Source: SIG440 sp045532055 (lineage in GTDB: Bacteria; Bacillota; Clostridia; Monoglobales; Monoglobaceae). From it: a DNA stretch of 64,000 nucleotides. The DNA lies in NCBI GenBank assembly GCA_045532055.1, contig JAZSFF010000031.1, positions 4,158 through 68,157 on the forward strand, in the 5' to 3' direction. Position 1 is the stretch's first letter, and every line of letters starts with the position of its first letter. This document shows, in pieces, positions 52,244 through 61,709 of this stretch. A model generated the notes under the pieces. It was not told the DNA's origin and made no database searches. It worked only from the letters and a program-made list of their open reading frames with translations. The translations under genes were made by a program, and so were the position numbers.

Positions 52244-52885
52244 ATGAAAAAGTATAATTTTGTAAGATATATAACCGATTACATCTCGGGCAACAGACTT
52301 CAGTTTTTTTTCGTGATTATCAGTCTTTTGTTGGGGACAGTAATCGGTTCTTTGTCAGCATTATCCTTAGAACAAGGGAGTTATGAAAACCTTAATTCAT
52401 ACCTCAGGAATTTTGTTTCAGCTTATAATATTCAATCAATAAGCAAAACAGATATATTGAGAGTTTCGGTTTACAACAACATCAAGGTTGTGCTGTTGTT
52501 GTGGGTATCTGGACTTTGGTTGGGGTTTATACCATTAGGAATTCTGCAGGTAGGTGCCAAAGGATATAAACTGGGATTCACTACTGTCTTGATACTCCAA
52601 ATATATAGGGGAAAAGGTCTTTTGCTGGCAATTGTGTCGATTGTTCCGCAGGTCTTGATTTTGATTCCTGTGATTATAATATATACGGTATTTAATATAA
52701 ACTTTGCTTTGTCCTTGCGAAAAATAAGACTTAAAGGACAAAGTATGGCAACGCACAAGGAAATGTATCTGAGAAATCTTTTGTTTCTCGTGGGGACACT
52801 TGCAGTTTTAATTTTATGCAGCTTAATTGATGCATTTGTTGTACCGCCTGTTTTAAAACCAATTTGTTCATTTTTGAGTAAATAG
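52244..52885 (+). CDS. spoIIM: Stage II sporulation protein M
   Basis: This 213-residue protein has about five membrane segments and matches SpoIIM, part of the SpoIID-M-P machine that thins septal peptidoglycan and drives engulfment. Typical segments are the N-terminal FFVIISLLLGTVIGSLSAL and the GFIPLGILQVGAKGYKLGFT loop. It precedes xerD by 15 bp, an order common in Clostridia. Confidence 0.93.
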   Translation: MKKYNFVRYITDYISGNRLQFFFVIISLLLGTVIGSLSALSLEQGSYENLNSYLRNFVSAYNIQSISKTDILRVSVYNNIKVVLLLWVSGLWLGFIPLGILQVGAKGYKLGFTTVLILQIYRGKGLLLAIVSIVPQVLILIPVIIIYTVFNINFALSLRKIRLKGQSMATHKEMYLRNLLFLVGTLAVLILCSLIDAFVVPPVLKPICSFLSK

Positions 52886-52900
52886 AAGGAAGGACTGCAA

Positions 52901-53800
52901 ATGAAAAATATAGTAGAAAGATATTTTGTTTTTTTGACCAACAGCAAGCATGCATCTGAAAATACGTTGCTTTCGTACAAACATGATATAAATGCATATG
53001 TTGATTTTCTTGAAACAAAAAAAACTACATTTGATGCCGCAAGCGGCACATCAATACTGGACTATCTGATGAAATTGCAAAAATCAGGTAAAGCTGCGTC
53101 AACTGTTTCCAGAAACTTAGCGTCCATTCGTTCCTTTTACCGATTTATGCAAAACGAAGGAATTATCAAACAGGACCCTACGGCAAATTTACATTCACTC
53201 AAAATAGATAAAAAGCTTCCTGAAGTTCTGACTAATGAAGAAGTGGAGAGTTTGCTTAATCAGCCTGACATACGTGATGCAAAAGGTTGCCGCGACAAGG
53301 CTATGCTTGAACTTCTTTATGCTACAGGCATGAGGGTTACGGAGATGATTGACCTTAAAATGTCTGATGTCGACATGAATATTGGATACATAAACTGCAA
53401 TCAGGGCAAAAAGATGAGGGTAATACCAGTTTATTCAATTGCCAAAAAGGCCGTTAAGAACTACATAGATACAGCCAGAACACAGCTTGTAAAAGAGACT
53501 TCGGTTGAAAATCTGTTTGTGAATTGCAGCGGAACAAAAATGACACGTCAGGGATTTTGGAAGATAATAAAGCAGTATGCTTCTGCTGCCAATATACAAA
53601 AAGATATCACACCTCATACACTCAGGCATTCTTTTGCCACACACCTGCTTGAAAATGGGGCAGATTTGAAATCTATTCAGGAAATGCTGGGTCATACAGA
53701 CATTTCATCTACACAAGTTTATGCCAGTGTTGTAAAAAAACATATCAAAGATGTTTATAAGAGTGCACACCCAAGAGCGCGAAAAAAGCAAACTGTATAA
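52901..53800 (+). CDS. xerD: Tyrosine recombinase XerD
   Basis: This 299-residue recombinase resolves chromosome dimers at dif. It has an N-terminal SAM-like core-binding domain (about 1-90) and a catalytic domain with Arg in ATGMRVTEM, the HTLRHSFATHLLENGADL box, LGHTDISSTQVYA and the nucleophile Tyr. It is the housekeeping recombinase, distinct from the serine recombinase at 26-28 kb. Confidence 0.93.
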   Translation: MKNIVERYFVFLTNSKHASENTLLSYKHDINAYVDFLETKKTTFDAASGTSILDYLMKLQKSGKAASTVSRNLASIRSFYRFMQNEGIIKQDPTANLHSLKIDKKLPEVLTNEEVESLLNQPDIRDAKGCRDKAMLELLYATGMRVTEMIDLKMSDVDMNIGYINCNQGKKMRVIPVYSIAKKAVKNYIDTARTQLVKETSVENLFVNCSGTKMTRQGFWKIIKQYASAANIQKDITPHTLRHSFATHLLENGADLKSIQEMLGHTDISSTQVYASVVKKHIKDVYKSAHPRARKKQTV

Positions 53801-53806
53801 AAAACA

Positions 53807-53834
53807 AAGGATTGGTAAAGAAAGCCCAATCCTT
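53807..53834. terminator. Terminator between convergent xerD and sigK
   Basis: Nine-bp stem (AAGGATTGG / CCAATCCTT) with a 10-base loop and T-rich flank, overlapping the last codon of sigK on the other strand. Confidence 0.8.
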
Positions 53835-54537
53835 ATTTTATTTGCGGTATATCATCACATATTCCAAATTTAAGTTTGCCAATAGCCTTTTTTTCAAGTC
53901 GTGATACATAAGAGCGGGAAATTCCCATAATTTCTGCTATTTCCGATTGTGTCAGCTCGTTGCCGTCCCACAATCCATAACGCATTTTTATTATTTCACG
54001 CTCCCTGTCATCTAGACGTGTTTTTATATTTTCATATAGTTTTTTAATTTGTGCACGGTCATCAATTTCTTTTATAACGTCTTCTTCGTCAGAACCAATT
54101 ATGTCCATGAGGAGTATTTGGTTTCCTTCTTTATCCGTGCCTATTGGGTCATTGAGAGAAACGTCTCCCTGACACTTTTTGTTGCTTCGCATAAGCATCA
54201 GTATTTCATTTTCAATACATCGTGCCGCATATGTGACAAGCCGCGTTCCTTTGGAACTGTCAAAACTGCTGATGCCCTTTATCAAACCGATTGTTCCAAG
54301 GGATATGAGGTCTTCGTTGTCGCGGACATTTGCGGAATACTTTTTTGCAATATGTGCAACCAGTCGCAGATTATGCTCAATAAGCTTGTTTTTTGCGTCA
54401 ATATCCCCGTTCTCCATCTTTTCTATGTAGTATCTTTCCTCTTTGGCACTGAGGGGTTTGGGGAAAGAATTGCTTCCTGACACAAAAGATATAAGAAAAA
54501 CCAAGGATTCAATAAGGGTGTCAAATATACCAAACAT
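53833..54537 (-). CDS. sigK: Sporulation sigma factor SigK (contiguous)
   Basis: This 234-residue late mother-cell sigma factor is complete. It keeps the hydrophobic N-terminal pro-sequence (GIFDTLIESLVFLISFVSG) removed on activation, then FPKPLSAKEE, region 2 (NKLIEHNLRLVAHIAKKY, DLISLGTIGLIKGI, RLVTYAARCIENEIL) and region 4 (DREREIIKMRYGL, TQSEIAEIMGISRSYVSRLE). There is no skin element in it, unlike sigG here. I placed the start at ATG 54537 with GGAGAG eight bases upstream; an ATG two codons earlier is too close to that site. Confidence 0.95.
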   Translation of the reverse strand: MFGIFDTLIESLVFLISFVSGSNSFPKPLSAKEERYYIEKMENGDIDAKNKLIEHNLRLVAHIAKKYSANVRDNEDLISLGTIGLIKGISSFDSSKGTRLVTYAARCIENEILMLMRSNKKCQGDVSLNDPIGTDKEGNQILLMDIIGSDEEDVIKEIDDRAQIKKLYENIKTRLDDREREIIKMRYGLWDGNELTQSEIAEIMGISRSYVSRLEKKAIGKLKFGICDDIPQIK

Positions 54538-54665
54538 AAACATACTCTCCAATCTGTAAAGCTGCTGCAAACAGCTTAAGAGATAATATATATTCAGTGT
54601 ATGCAAAAGTGTTTTGTCCTGTGCAAGTACACATTGTAAAAGTAAACTTCATTTTGTCATTTGTG

Positions 54666-54694
54666 TTGCATAAATTGTATTATTGTGATAAAAT
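54666..54694 (+). promoter_or_regulatory. Sigma-A promoter of mutS2
   Basis: TTGCAT (54666-54671), 17-bp spacer, TAAAAT (54689-54694), 30 bases before the ATG. Confidence 0.65.
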
Positions 54695-54723
54695 ATTATA
54701 ATCAAAAAGAAAAAGGATTTTAA

Positions 54724-57093
54724 ATGTTTATGGATGAAAAAACTTTACGGATATTAGAATTTGATAAAATATTGGATATGTTGTCTAAACACGCTGTTAA
54801 TGACGAAACAAAGGACCTCCTACAGAAACTTTTCCCTCAAAAGGATTTTGACAAAGTAAAGAACGCTCTTGGGGATACAGACGGGGCTGTAGTTATGGTT
54901 TACAAATACGGTTCGCCGCCAATTTCTGCCGTTTTGCCAGTTGAACCGGCAATCAAGAGAATAGACATAGGCGGAAGTTTGTCAATGTCCGAACTCTTGA
55001 ATATCGCTAAAGTTTTAAAAACTGCAACCCAACTAAAGAAATACTATGACGGCCATGAAAGTTCCATAGACCGTTATTTTGCGTGTCTTGAAAAAAACAC
55101 TCAGGTGGAAGAGAGAATTTTAAGCTCCATAGTCTCCGAAACAGAAATGGCTGACGGCGCAAGCGCAGAACTTGCCAATATACGAAAAAAAATCGACAGA
55201 GCAAGTGACAAAATAAAGGATTCTCTCAATGCCATGATTCGTTCTCCCCATTATCAGAAATTCCTGCAGGACCCCATTGTTACTTTGCGAAATGACCGGT
55301 ATGTTGTTCCTGTTAAGGCGGAACACAGAGGAGATGTTCATGGTATTGTTCATGATGTTTCTGCATCTGGTGGTACGGTATTTGTCGAACCTGCAAGTGT
55401 TGTGGATGCAAACAATGAACTTCACGCACTTGCTGCAAAAGAAAAAATTGAAATAGAACGGGTTCTGTCAGAACTTACCGCTATGGTGGCTGAAATAGCC
55501 GACATTATTCAGGTTGATTATGATGCAATAATTGATATCGATATGCTTTTTGCCAAGGCTAAACTGGCATTGGAACAAAAGGCGGTTTGTCCCCAGATTA
55601 ACAAAGATGGCAAAATACTAATAAAAAACGGCAGACACCCATTAATTGACAGAAAGAAGGTTGTTCCTCAGAATATAAGTCTGGGCTATGATTTTGACAG
55701 CCTTATTGTGACAGGTCCAAACACAGGCGGAAAAACCGTTGTTTTGAAAACAGTAGGGTTATTTTCAATTATGGCACAGTCAGGACTTTTTGTCCCTGCC
55801 GATGATGGGACAGTTCTTGCAGTATTTGATGGCGTTTATGCAGATATTGGTGACGAGCAGAGTATAGAACAGAGCCTTAGCACATTTTCTGCACATATGA
55901 CAAACATTGTAAGTATTTTGAATAAGATAACTTCGGATTCACTTGTTCTATTTGATGAGCTTGGTGCAGGCACAGACCCTATAGAGGGTGCGGCTCTTGC
56001 CAACTCTATTCTCAATTATGTCAAAAATCTTGGAGCAAAGGTTGTTGCCACAACTCATTACAGCGAACTTAAAATTTATGCACTTTCAACCGACAGGGTG
56101 GAAAATGCGTCATGTGAATTTGATGTTGATACTTTGAGCCCCACATATAGGTTGCTGATAGGAATCCCTGGAAAGAGTAATGCTTTTGCTATATCAAAAA
56201 AACTGGGGCTTTCGGATTTTATAATCGAGGATTCAAAAAAGCTCCTCTCCAAAGAAACGGTAAAGTTTGAGGATGTTCTTGCAACCATAGAAGAAAACCG
56301 CAGAATTTCAGAAACATCAAAAACCCAACAGGAACATTTGGAAAGGCAAGTTGCAGATATTAAAGAAGAACTGGAATCAGAAAGAAAGAGACTTGAAAAA
56401 CAACGTGAAGAAATAATAGAACGCGCAAACAAAAAAGCTGCTGAAATAATTGAGGGAGCAAAAGAGGAAACAGAAGATATTCTGAATAAAATGCGCGAAT
56501 TGCAAAAAGAAAAAGACCAACGGGAAGCACTTAAGGCTATGGAAGAAGTGCGTAAAGATATAAACCTTAGTCTCAAAAAAGCAAAAAAAGCACCTGGAAC
56601 ACCAAAACCAAAGCAGGGGAAGACCAATATAAATTCATTTAAACCAGGAATGTCTGTTTTGATTGTGGACCTGAATGACAAGGGAACACTTCTTTCTATT
56701 GACAAAAAAGCAGGTACAGGTGTGATTCAGATGGGAATAATGAAAACCACCTCAAAACTTTCCAATCTTATTATTCTGGAAGATGAAACCAAAAAGAATA
56801 TCGCCAAATTCATTCCTCAAAAGAATGTAAAGGGTGGAACCAAAACCGTAAAGACTGAAGTGGATTTGAGAGGTATGATTCTTGAAGAAGCTATGGATGA
56901 GGCTGATATGTTCCTTGACAGGGCAGCAATGTCGGGACTTTCCACTGTTACAATAATTCACGGCAAAGGTACAGGGGTTCTTAGGAGCGGCATCCACTCA
57001 ATGCTTCGCAAACATCCTCATGTAAAAGCTTTTAGGCTTGGAAGATATGGCGAGGGCGAGAATGGTGTTACTGTTGTGGAACTGAAAAATTAA
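54724..57093 (+). CDS. mutS2: Endonuclease MutS2
   Basis: This 789-residue protein has MutS core and ATPase domains with Walker A TGPNTGGKTVVLKT (about residues 330-343), FDELGAGTDP and VVATTHYSELK. A long coiled coil follows (about 510-620), then a KOW-like segment and a C-terminal Smr nuclease domain (about 715-789; VDLRGMILEEA, IIHGKGTGVLRSGI). In Bacillus it acts on stalled or collided ribosomes and/or recombination intermediates. Confidence 0.96.
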   Translation: MFMDEKTLRILEFDKILDMLSKHAVNDETKDLLQKLFPQKDFDKVKNALGDTDGAVVMVYKYGSPPISAVLPVEPAIKRIDIGGSLSMSELLNIAKVLKTATQLKKYYDGHESSIDRYFACLEKNTQVEERILSSIVSETEMADGASAELANIRKKIDRASDKIKDSLNAMIRSPHYQKFLQDPIVTLRNDRYVVPVKAEHRGDVHGIVHDVSASGGTVFVEPASVVDANNELHALAAKEKIEIERVLSELTAMVAEIADIIQVDYDAIIDIDMLFAKAKLALEQKAVCPQINKDGKILIKNGRHPLIDRKKVVPQNISLGYDFDSLIVTGPNTGGKTVVLKTVGLFSIMAQSGLFVPADDGTVLAVFDGVYADIGDEQSIEQSLSTFSAHMTNIVSILNKITSDSLVLFDELGAGTDPIEGAALANSILNYVKNLGAKVVATTHYSELKIYALSTDRVENASCEFDVDTLSPTYRLLIGIPGKSNAFAISKKLGLSDFIIEDSKKLLSKETVKFEDVLATIEENRRISETSKTQQEHLERQVADIKEELESERKRLEKQREEIIERANKKAAEIIEGAKEETEDILNKMRELQKEKDQREALKAMEEVRKDINLSLKKAKKAPGTPKPKQGKTNINSFKPGMSVLIVDLNDKGTLLSIDKKAGTGVIQMGIMKTTSKLSNLIILEDETKKNIAKFIPQKNVKGGTKTVKTEVDLRGMILEEAMDEADMFLDRAAMSGLSTVTIIHGKGTGVLRSGIHSMLRKHPHVKAFRLGRYGEGENGVTVVELKN

Positions 57094-57132
57094 TTTAATG
57101 ACTATCGGGGATTATTCTTTTGTAAAAAAGTG

Positions 57133-57161
57133 TTGTTTTTTTTTGAAAACCGTGATAAAAT
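57133..57161 (+). promoter_or_regulatory. Probable sigma-A promoter of recJ
   Basis: TTGTTT (57133-57138), 17-bp spacer, TAAAAT (57156-57161). Confidence 0.5.
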
Positions 57162-57196
57162 GAAAGTTAAAGAATTAGCATTTTAGGAGAGAAGTT

Positions 57197-58903
57197 ATGT
57201 TACAGAAAAATTGGTTACTTAAGGAATTTGATAAGGAGAGGGTAATTGAAATTTCAAAGGAATTTCATATTTCCCCGTTAACTTCTATTATACTTTACAA
57301 CAGGGGTATTACAGACAACAAAGATATTGCAGAATTTTTGAGGTGTGACCTGGAAAGTTTGCATGACCCATATCTTCTTAAGGATATGGACAAAGCGGTA
57401 AACCGAATTAAAACAGCACAAAAAAACAATGAAAAAATCACCATTTATGGCGACTATGACGTTGATGGTATTACCAGTATTGCGATTTTGTACAAACATC
57501 TTACATCTATGGGATTTGAGGTTGATTATTATGTTCCTGACAGAATTCAAGAGGGTTATGGTGTAAATCGCGATGCTTTGGACAAAATTAAAAAGAGTGG
57601 CACAAAGGTTGTCATTACAGTTGACACTGGCATCACAGCGGTGGAGGAAACAGAGTATGCAAAGAGCATAGGTATGGATATAATTATAACAGACCACCAC
57701 GAGTGCAAGGAGACAATTCCGGATGCGTATGCCTCAATTGACCCCAAACGAAAGGATTGTAAATATCCTTTCAAAAATCTTGCTGGTGTGGGTGTTGCGT
57801 TCAAACTCATTCAGGCATTGGATGACCAATCCTCTGTAGACGAACTCATGGAGAAATATTCTGACCTTATATGTCTGGGAACTGTTGCGGATATTTCACC
57901 TCTTGTTGATGAAAACAGAATAATAGTAACAAAAGGTCTTGAAAAATTTAGAAACACCGAAAACATAGGTCTTAAGGCCTTGATTGATGTGTCTATCACT
58001 AACAGCAAACCAATAACCACATCGACCATTGGTTACATTATTGCTCCCAGAATCAATGCAAGTGGCCGCCTGGGCTGTGCATCAAGAAGTGTGGAGATGT
58101 TCCTTACATCAGACAGAGAGAGGGCATATGAACTTGCAAATGGTCTATGTGAGGAAAATACTATCAGACAGCAGACAGAACAAAATATGTTTGCTGAGGC
58201 TCTTGAATACATCGAAAACAATCCACAGATTAAAGATGACCAGGTTCTTGTTATACCCCATGAAAATTGGCATCATGGCATTGTGGGAATCGTTTCTTCA
58301 AAGATTACCGAAAAGTTTTATAAGCCATCTATTCTGTTTGCTATTGATGGTGACGAAGCAAAGGGTTCGGGCCGAAGCATAAGCGGATTCAACCTCTTTG
58401 AAGCGTTGGAGGAAAGCAGTCATTTGCTTGAAAAGTTTGGTGGACACGAACTGGCAGCCGGACTTTCTATAAAAACGGAAAACATTGAGAAGTTCAGAGA
58501 GGCAATAAACGCACATACTGCAGAAAAAATTGACGAGAAAGCCCTTATCCCAACTGTTTCCATTGATGCAGTAATCAAACCGTCTTACATAACACTTGAG
58601 ACGGTTGATGAAATCAACAGACTTCAGCCTTTCGGCGTAGAGAATCCAAGCCCCAATTTTGCGGTGCGCAACATAAAAATCCATAAAATCAGTACAATGA
58701 GCGAGAAAAAGCATCTCCGTATGACACTCCTCAAAGAGGGAAAATTCCTTGACGCTGTTGGGTTTGGTATGGGTGAATATTACAACCATCTCAAGGAAGG
58801 TGACTTTATCGAAGTTGCCTTTGGTCTGGACATAAACGATTACAAAGGATTTAAAAACGTACAGCTTATTCTTAAAGACATTAAACTTATGGATGTGAAT
58901 TAA
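57197..58903 (+). CDS. recJ: Single-stranded-DNA-specific exonuclease RecJ
   Basis: This 568-residue DHH-family 5'-3' exonuclease has motif I GDYDVDGITSI, motif III IITDHHECK, and the DHHA1 GSGRSISGFNLFEAL region, with the OB-fold DNA-binding domain at the end. It is at the short end of the family range. It comes 3 bp before relA. Confidence 0.93.
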   Translation: MLQKNWLLKEFDKERVIEISKEFHISPLTSIILYNRGITDNKDIAEFLRCDLESLHDPYLLKDMDKAVNRIKTAQKNNEKITIYGDYDVDGITSIAILYKHLTSMGFEVDYYVPDRIQEGYGVNRDALDKIKKSGTKVVITVDTGITAVEETEYAKSIGMDIIITDHHECKETIPDAYASIDPKRKDCKYPFKNLAGVGVAFKLIQALDDQSSVDELMEKYSDLICLGTVADISPLVDENRIIVTKGLEKFRNTENIGLKALIDVSITNSKPITTSTIGYIIAPRINASGRLGCASRSVEMFLTSDRERAYELANGLCEENTIRQQTEQNMFAEALEYIENNPQIKDDQVLVIPHENWHHGIVGIVSSKITEKFYKPSILFAIDGDEAKGSGRSISGFNLFEALEESSHLLEKFGGHELAAGLSIKTENIEKFREAINAHTAEKIDEKALIPTVSIDAVIKPSYITLETVDEINRLQPFGVENPSPNFAVRNIKIHKISTMSEKKHLRMTLLKEGKFLDAVGFGMGEYYNHLKEGDFIEVAFGLDINDYKGFKNVQLILKDIKLMDVN

Positions 58904-58906
58904 AAA

Positions 58907-61084
58907 ATGCAAAAAGAATTGGAACGCCTGCTTAAAAAACTTAAAGAAAACAATCCCGCAAATGATCTTGAACCGGTTATCAAGGCATTCAATTATGCTA
59001 TGGATAAGCACAAGAATCAGTTGCGTGTTTCAGGCGAGCCATTTTTTACACATCCTATTGCAGTTGCAAACATTCTGGCGGATATGGAGCTTGATACAAG
59101 TGCTGTCACGGCTGCACTTCTTCACGATGTGGTGGAGGATACGGAAACGACAGACGAGGACATAGTTCGTGATTTTGGCGAGACGATTGCGCTGTTGGTT
59201 GCAGGTGTTACAAAACTTGGAAAAATTCCTTACACGTCAAATGAAGACCAGCAAATTGAGAATTTGAGAAAAATGTTTCTTGCAATGGCAAAGGATGTCA
59301 GAGTTATTGTTATAAAGCTGGCTGACCGTTTGCATAATATGCGTACACTTAAGTCCATGCCGGAGCACAAACAGAGGGAAAAAGCAAGGGAAACTCTGGA
59401 GGTTTTTGCCCCCCTTGCACATCGTCTTGGTATGTCAAAAATCAAGATGGAGCTTGAAGATTTGTCCCTCAAGTATATTGACCCTATTGGCTATTATGAA
59501 ATTGTTGATAAAATAAGCCAGAAACAGGGCGAACGCGAAAAATACATTAAAGATATTATTGATGTATTCAACAAGCGTCTTGGGGAAGTTGGAATAGATG
59601 CCCACGTTGAGGGAAGAGCTAAACATTTTTACAGTATTTACCGCAAGATGTTTATGCAGAACAAGAATATTGATGAAATTTATGACCTTTTTGCAGTCCG
59701 TGTTATTGTGAATACCGATGCTGACTGTTATGCGGTTCTTGGCATGGTCCATGAACTTTTTATGCCTATTCCCGGCAGGTTCAAGGATTATATTGCCATG
59801 CCAAAACCCAATATGTATCAATCTCTTCATTCAACCGTTATAGGTCCAAACGGAACTCCCTTTGAAATACAGATACGAACATGGGCTATGCACAATACTG
59901 CAGAAAATGGTATTGCTGCACATTGGAAATATAAAGAGGGATTCAGCGGCAAATCCGACATTGACAGCAAACTGGAATGGATAAAGCAGTTGCTTGATAT
60001 ACAAAAGGACATGACAAACGCTGAAGACTTTATGCAGACGCTTAAAATTGATATGTTCAGTGACGAAGTGTTTGTGTTTACCCCAAAGGGTGATGTTATA
60101 AGTCTTCCGGCAGGTGCTACACCCATCGATTTTGCTTATTCAATCCACAGTGCAGTGGGCAACAAAATGCAGGGTGCAAAAGTAAATGGCAAGATTGTTA
60201 CGCTGGACTATATTCTCCAGAACGGAGATATTATCGAGATACACACTTCAAATGCATCAAGGGGCCCCAATCTTGACTGGCTGAAGATTGCCAAGACCTC
60301 ACAGGCAAGGAACAAAATAAATCAATGGCTTAAGAAAGAAAACCGTACTGAAAACATTGCCAAGGGCAAGGATATCTTTGAAAAAGAGCTTAAAAAGTCA
60401 AACATTCCTGTTTCTTACATGAATGATGACGAAATGATTGAAAAACTTTTGATAAAATATGGTTTCAAGCAAACAGAAGACATGTTTGCAACCTTGGGGT
60501 ATGGCGGTGCAAGTGCAAGCAAATATCTGGCAAAATTCAAGGAAAATTGCAAAAAGGATATGGCTAGCAAGAATGACATTCTGGACATTCCTGAGAACTT
60601 TGTGGTCAAGACTAACGGAAAAAATAACCAGAGCGGTGTTGTGGTTGAGGGAATTGACAACTGTCTGATTCGTATTTCCCATTGTTGCAGTCCTGTGCCG
60701 GGAGACAGTATTATAGGATATGTGACACGTGGCAGGGGTGTTGCTGTTCATCGTACAGACTGTATAAATATAACCAACGCAAGATTTTCACCGGAAGAAG
60801 AGAAACGATTTATCAATGTTTCGTGGTCAGGTGAGGTCACAAGTGATTTTCAGGCACTTTTGTGCATTACAGCTATTGACCGAAATTCGTTGCTGGTGGA
60901 TATAACAGGTGTTACTGCGGATTTGCGTACTCCTATCAAGAGCCTTAACGCAAGAACAAGCAAGAATAACGTTGCGATAGTTGAAATTTCTATAGAAATT
61001 AAAAATACCGAGCATCTGAATGATGCAATCAAAAAACTTAGACAGATTGACGGCGTACAGTCCGTTGTCCGCAGACGACAGTAG
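58907..61084 (+). CDS. relA: Bifunctional (p)ppGpp synthetase/hydrolase RelA/SpoT
   Basis: This 725-residue stringent-response enzyme has an HD hydrolase domain (about 35-190) with its metal-binding HD in LLHDVVEDT, a synthetase domain (about 230-350; AMPKPNMYQSLHSTVIGPNG), a TGS domain (about 390-450; VFTPKGDVISLPAGATPIDF) and a C-terminal ACT domain (about 650-725). The Cys-rich HCCSPVPGD motif is present. Both catalytic halves look intact. Confidence 0.96.
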   Translation: MQKELERLLKKLKENNPANDLEPVIKAFNYAMDKHKNQLRVSGEPFFTHPIAVANILADMELDTSAVTAALLHDVVEDTETTDEDIVRDFGETIALLVAGVTKLGKIPYTSNEDQQIENLRKMFLAMAKDVRVIVIKLADRLHNMRTLKSMPEHKQREKARETLEVFAPLAHRLGMSKIKMELEDLSLKYIDPIGYYEIVDKISQKQGEREKYIKDIIDVFNKRLGEVGIDAHVEGRAKHFYSIYRKMFMQNKNIDEIYDLFAVRVIVNTDADCYAVLGMVHELFMPIPGRFKDYIAMPKPNMYQSLHSTVIGPNGTPFEIQIRTWAMHNTAENGIAAHWKYKEGFSGKSDIDSKLEWIKQLLDIQKDMTNAEDFMQTLKIDMFSDEVFVFTPKGDVISLPAGATPIDFAYSIHSAVGNKMQGAKVNGKIVTLDYILQNGDIIEIHTSNASRGPNLDWLKIAKTSQARNKINQWLKKENRTENIAKGKDIFEKELKKSNIPVSYMNDDEMIEKLLIKYGFKQTEDMFATLGYGGASASKYLAKFKENCKKDMASKNDILDIPENFVVKTNGKNNQSGVVVEGIDNCLIRISHCCSPVPGDSIIGYVTRGRGVAVHRTDCINITNARFSPEEEKRFINVSWSGEVTSDFQALLCITAIDRNSLLVDITGVTADLRTPIKSLNARTSKNNVAIVEISIEIKNTEHLNDAIKKLRQIDGVQSVVRRRQ

Positions 61085-61097
61085 GAGGAGTTTATTG

Positions 61098-61709
61098 ATG
61101 AAATTTCACAGATTTTCTTTAGGCGAGACGGTTACAAACGCCTATATTCTTTTTAGCGAAGAAGACGGCAAAGCGGTCCTTTTTGACGCCCCGGCAGAGC
61201 CCGAAAAAATATTGAACTATCTGGAAAAACACAGTCTGACCCTTGAATATATTTTCCTTACCCATGCACATTTTGACCATATTATGGCATTGGAGCAACT
61301 TAAAAAGGCAACAGGTGCAAAAGTGGTTATTCATGAGCTTGAGGAAAAATATCTGAATGACAGTTCCTTGAATTTGTCAACTGCAAAATTACCTGATTTA
61401 AGTGCAGATATCTTGGTTTCGGACGGAGATGTTATAGATTTTTGCGGAACAAATATAAAAGTAATCCACACACCCGGACACACAGCAGGCGGTGTATGTT
61501 ATCTTTTTGATGAAACTTTGATTAGTGGAGATACTTTGTTTTTGAGAACTATCGGGAGATTTGATTTCCCATTGGGCAGTTTTGAGGATGAAATAAGGTC
61601 AATAAAGGAAAAACTCATGATTCTTCCAGATGCCGTAAAGGTTTATCCCGGACATGGATTTTCCACCAGTATTGGCAGAGAAAGAAAGGAAAACCCGTAT
61701 TTGGTATGA
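61098..61709 (+). CDS. MBL-fold (glyoxalase II-like) metallohydrolase
   Basis: This 203-residue metallo-beta-lactamase-fold enzyme has the metal-binding motif LTHAHFDHI, HTPGHTAGGVCY and a late VYPGHGFST. I chose ATG 61098 with AGGAGG upstream; an in-frame ATG 78 bases earlier lies within relA. It could act on hydroxyacylglutathione-like thioesters or a related substrate. It overlaps hemZ by 4 bp. Confidence 0.9.
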   Translation: MKFHRFSLGETVTNAYILFSEEDGKAVLFDAPAEPEKILNYLEKHSLTLEYIFLTHAHFDHIMALEQLKKATGAKVVIHELEEKYLNDSSLNLSTAKLPDLSADILVSDGDVIDFCGTNIKVIHTPGHTAGGVCYLFDETLISGDTLFLRTIGRFDFPLGSFEDEIRSIKEKLMILPDAVKVYPGHGFSTSIGRERKENPYLV

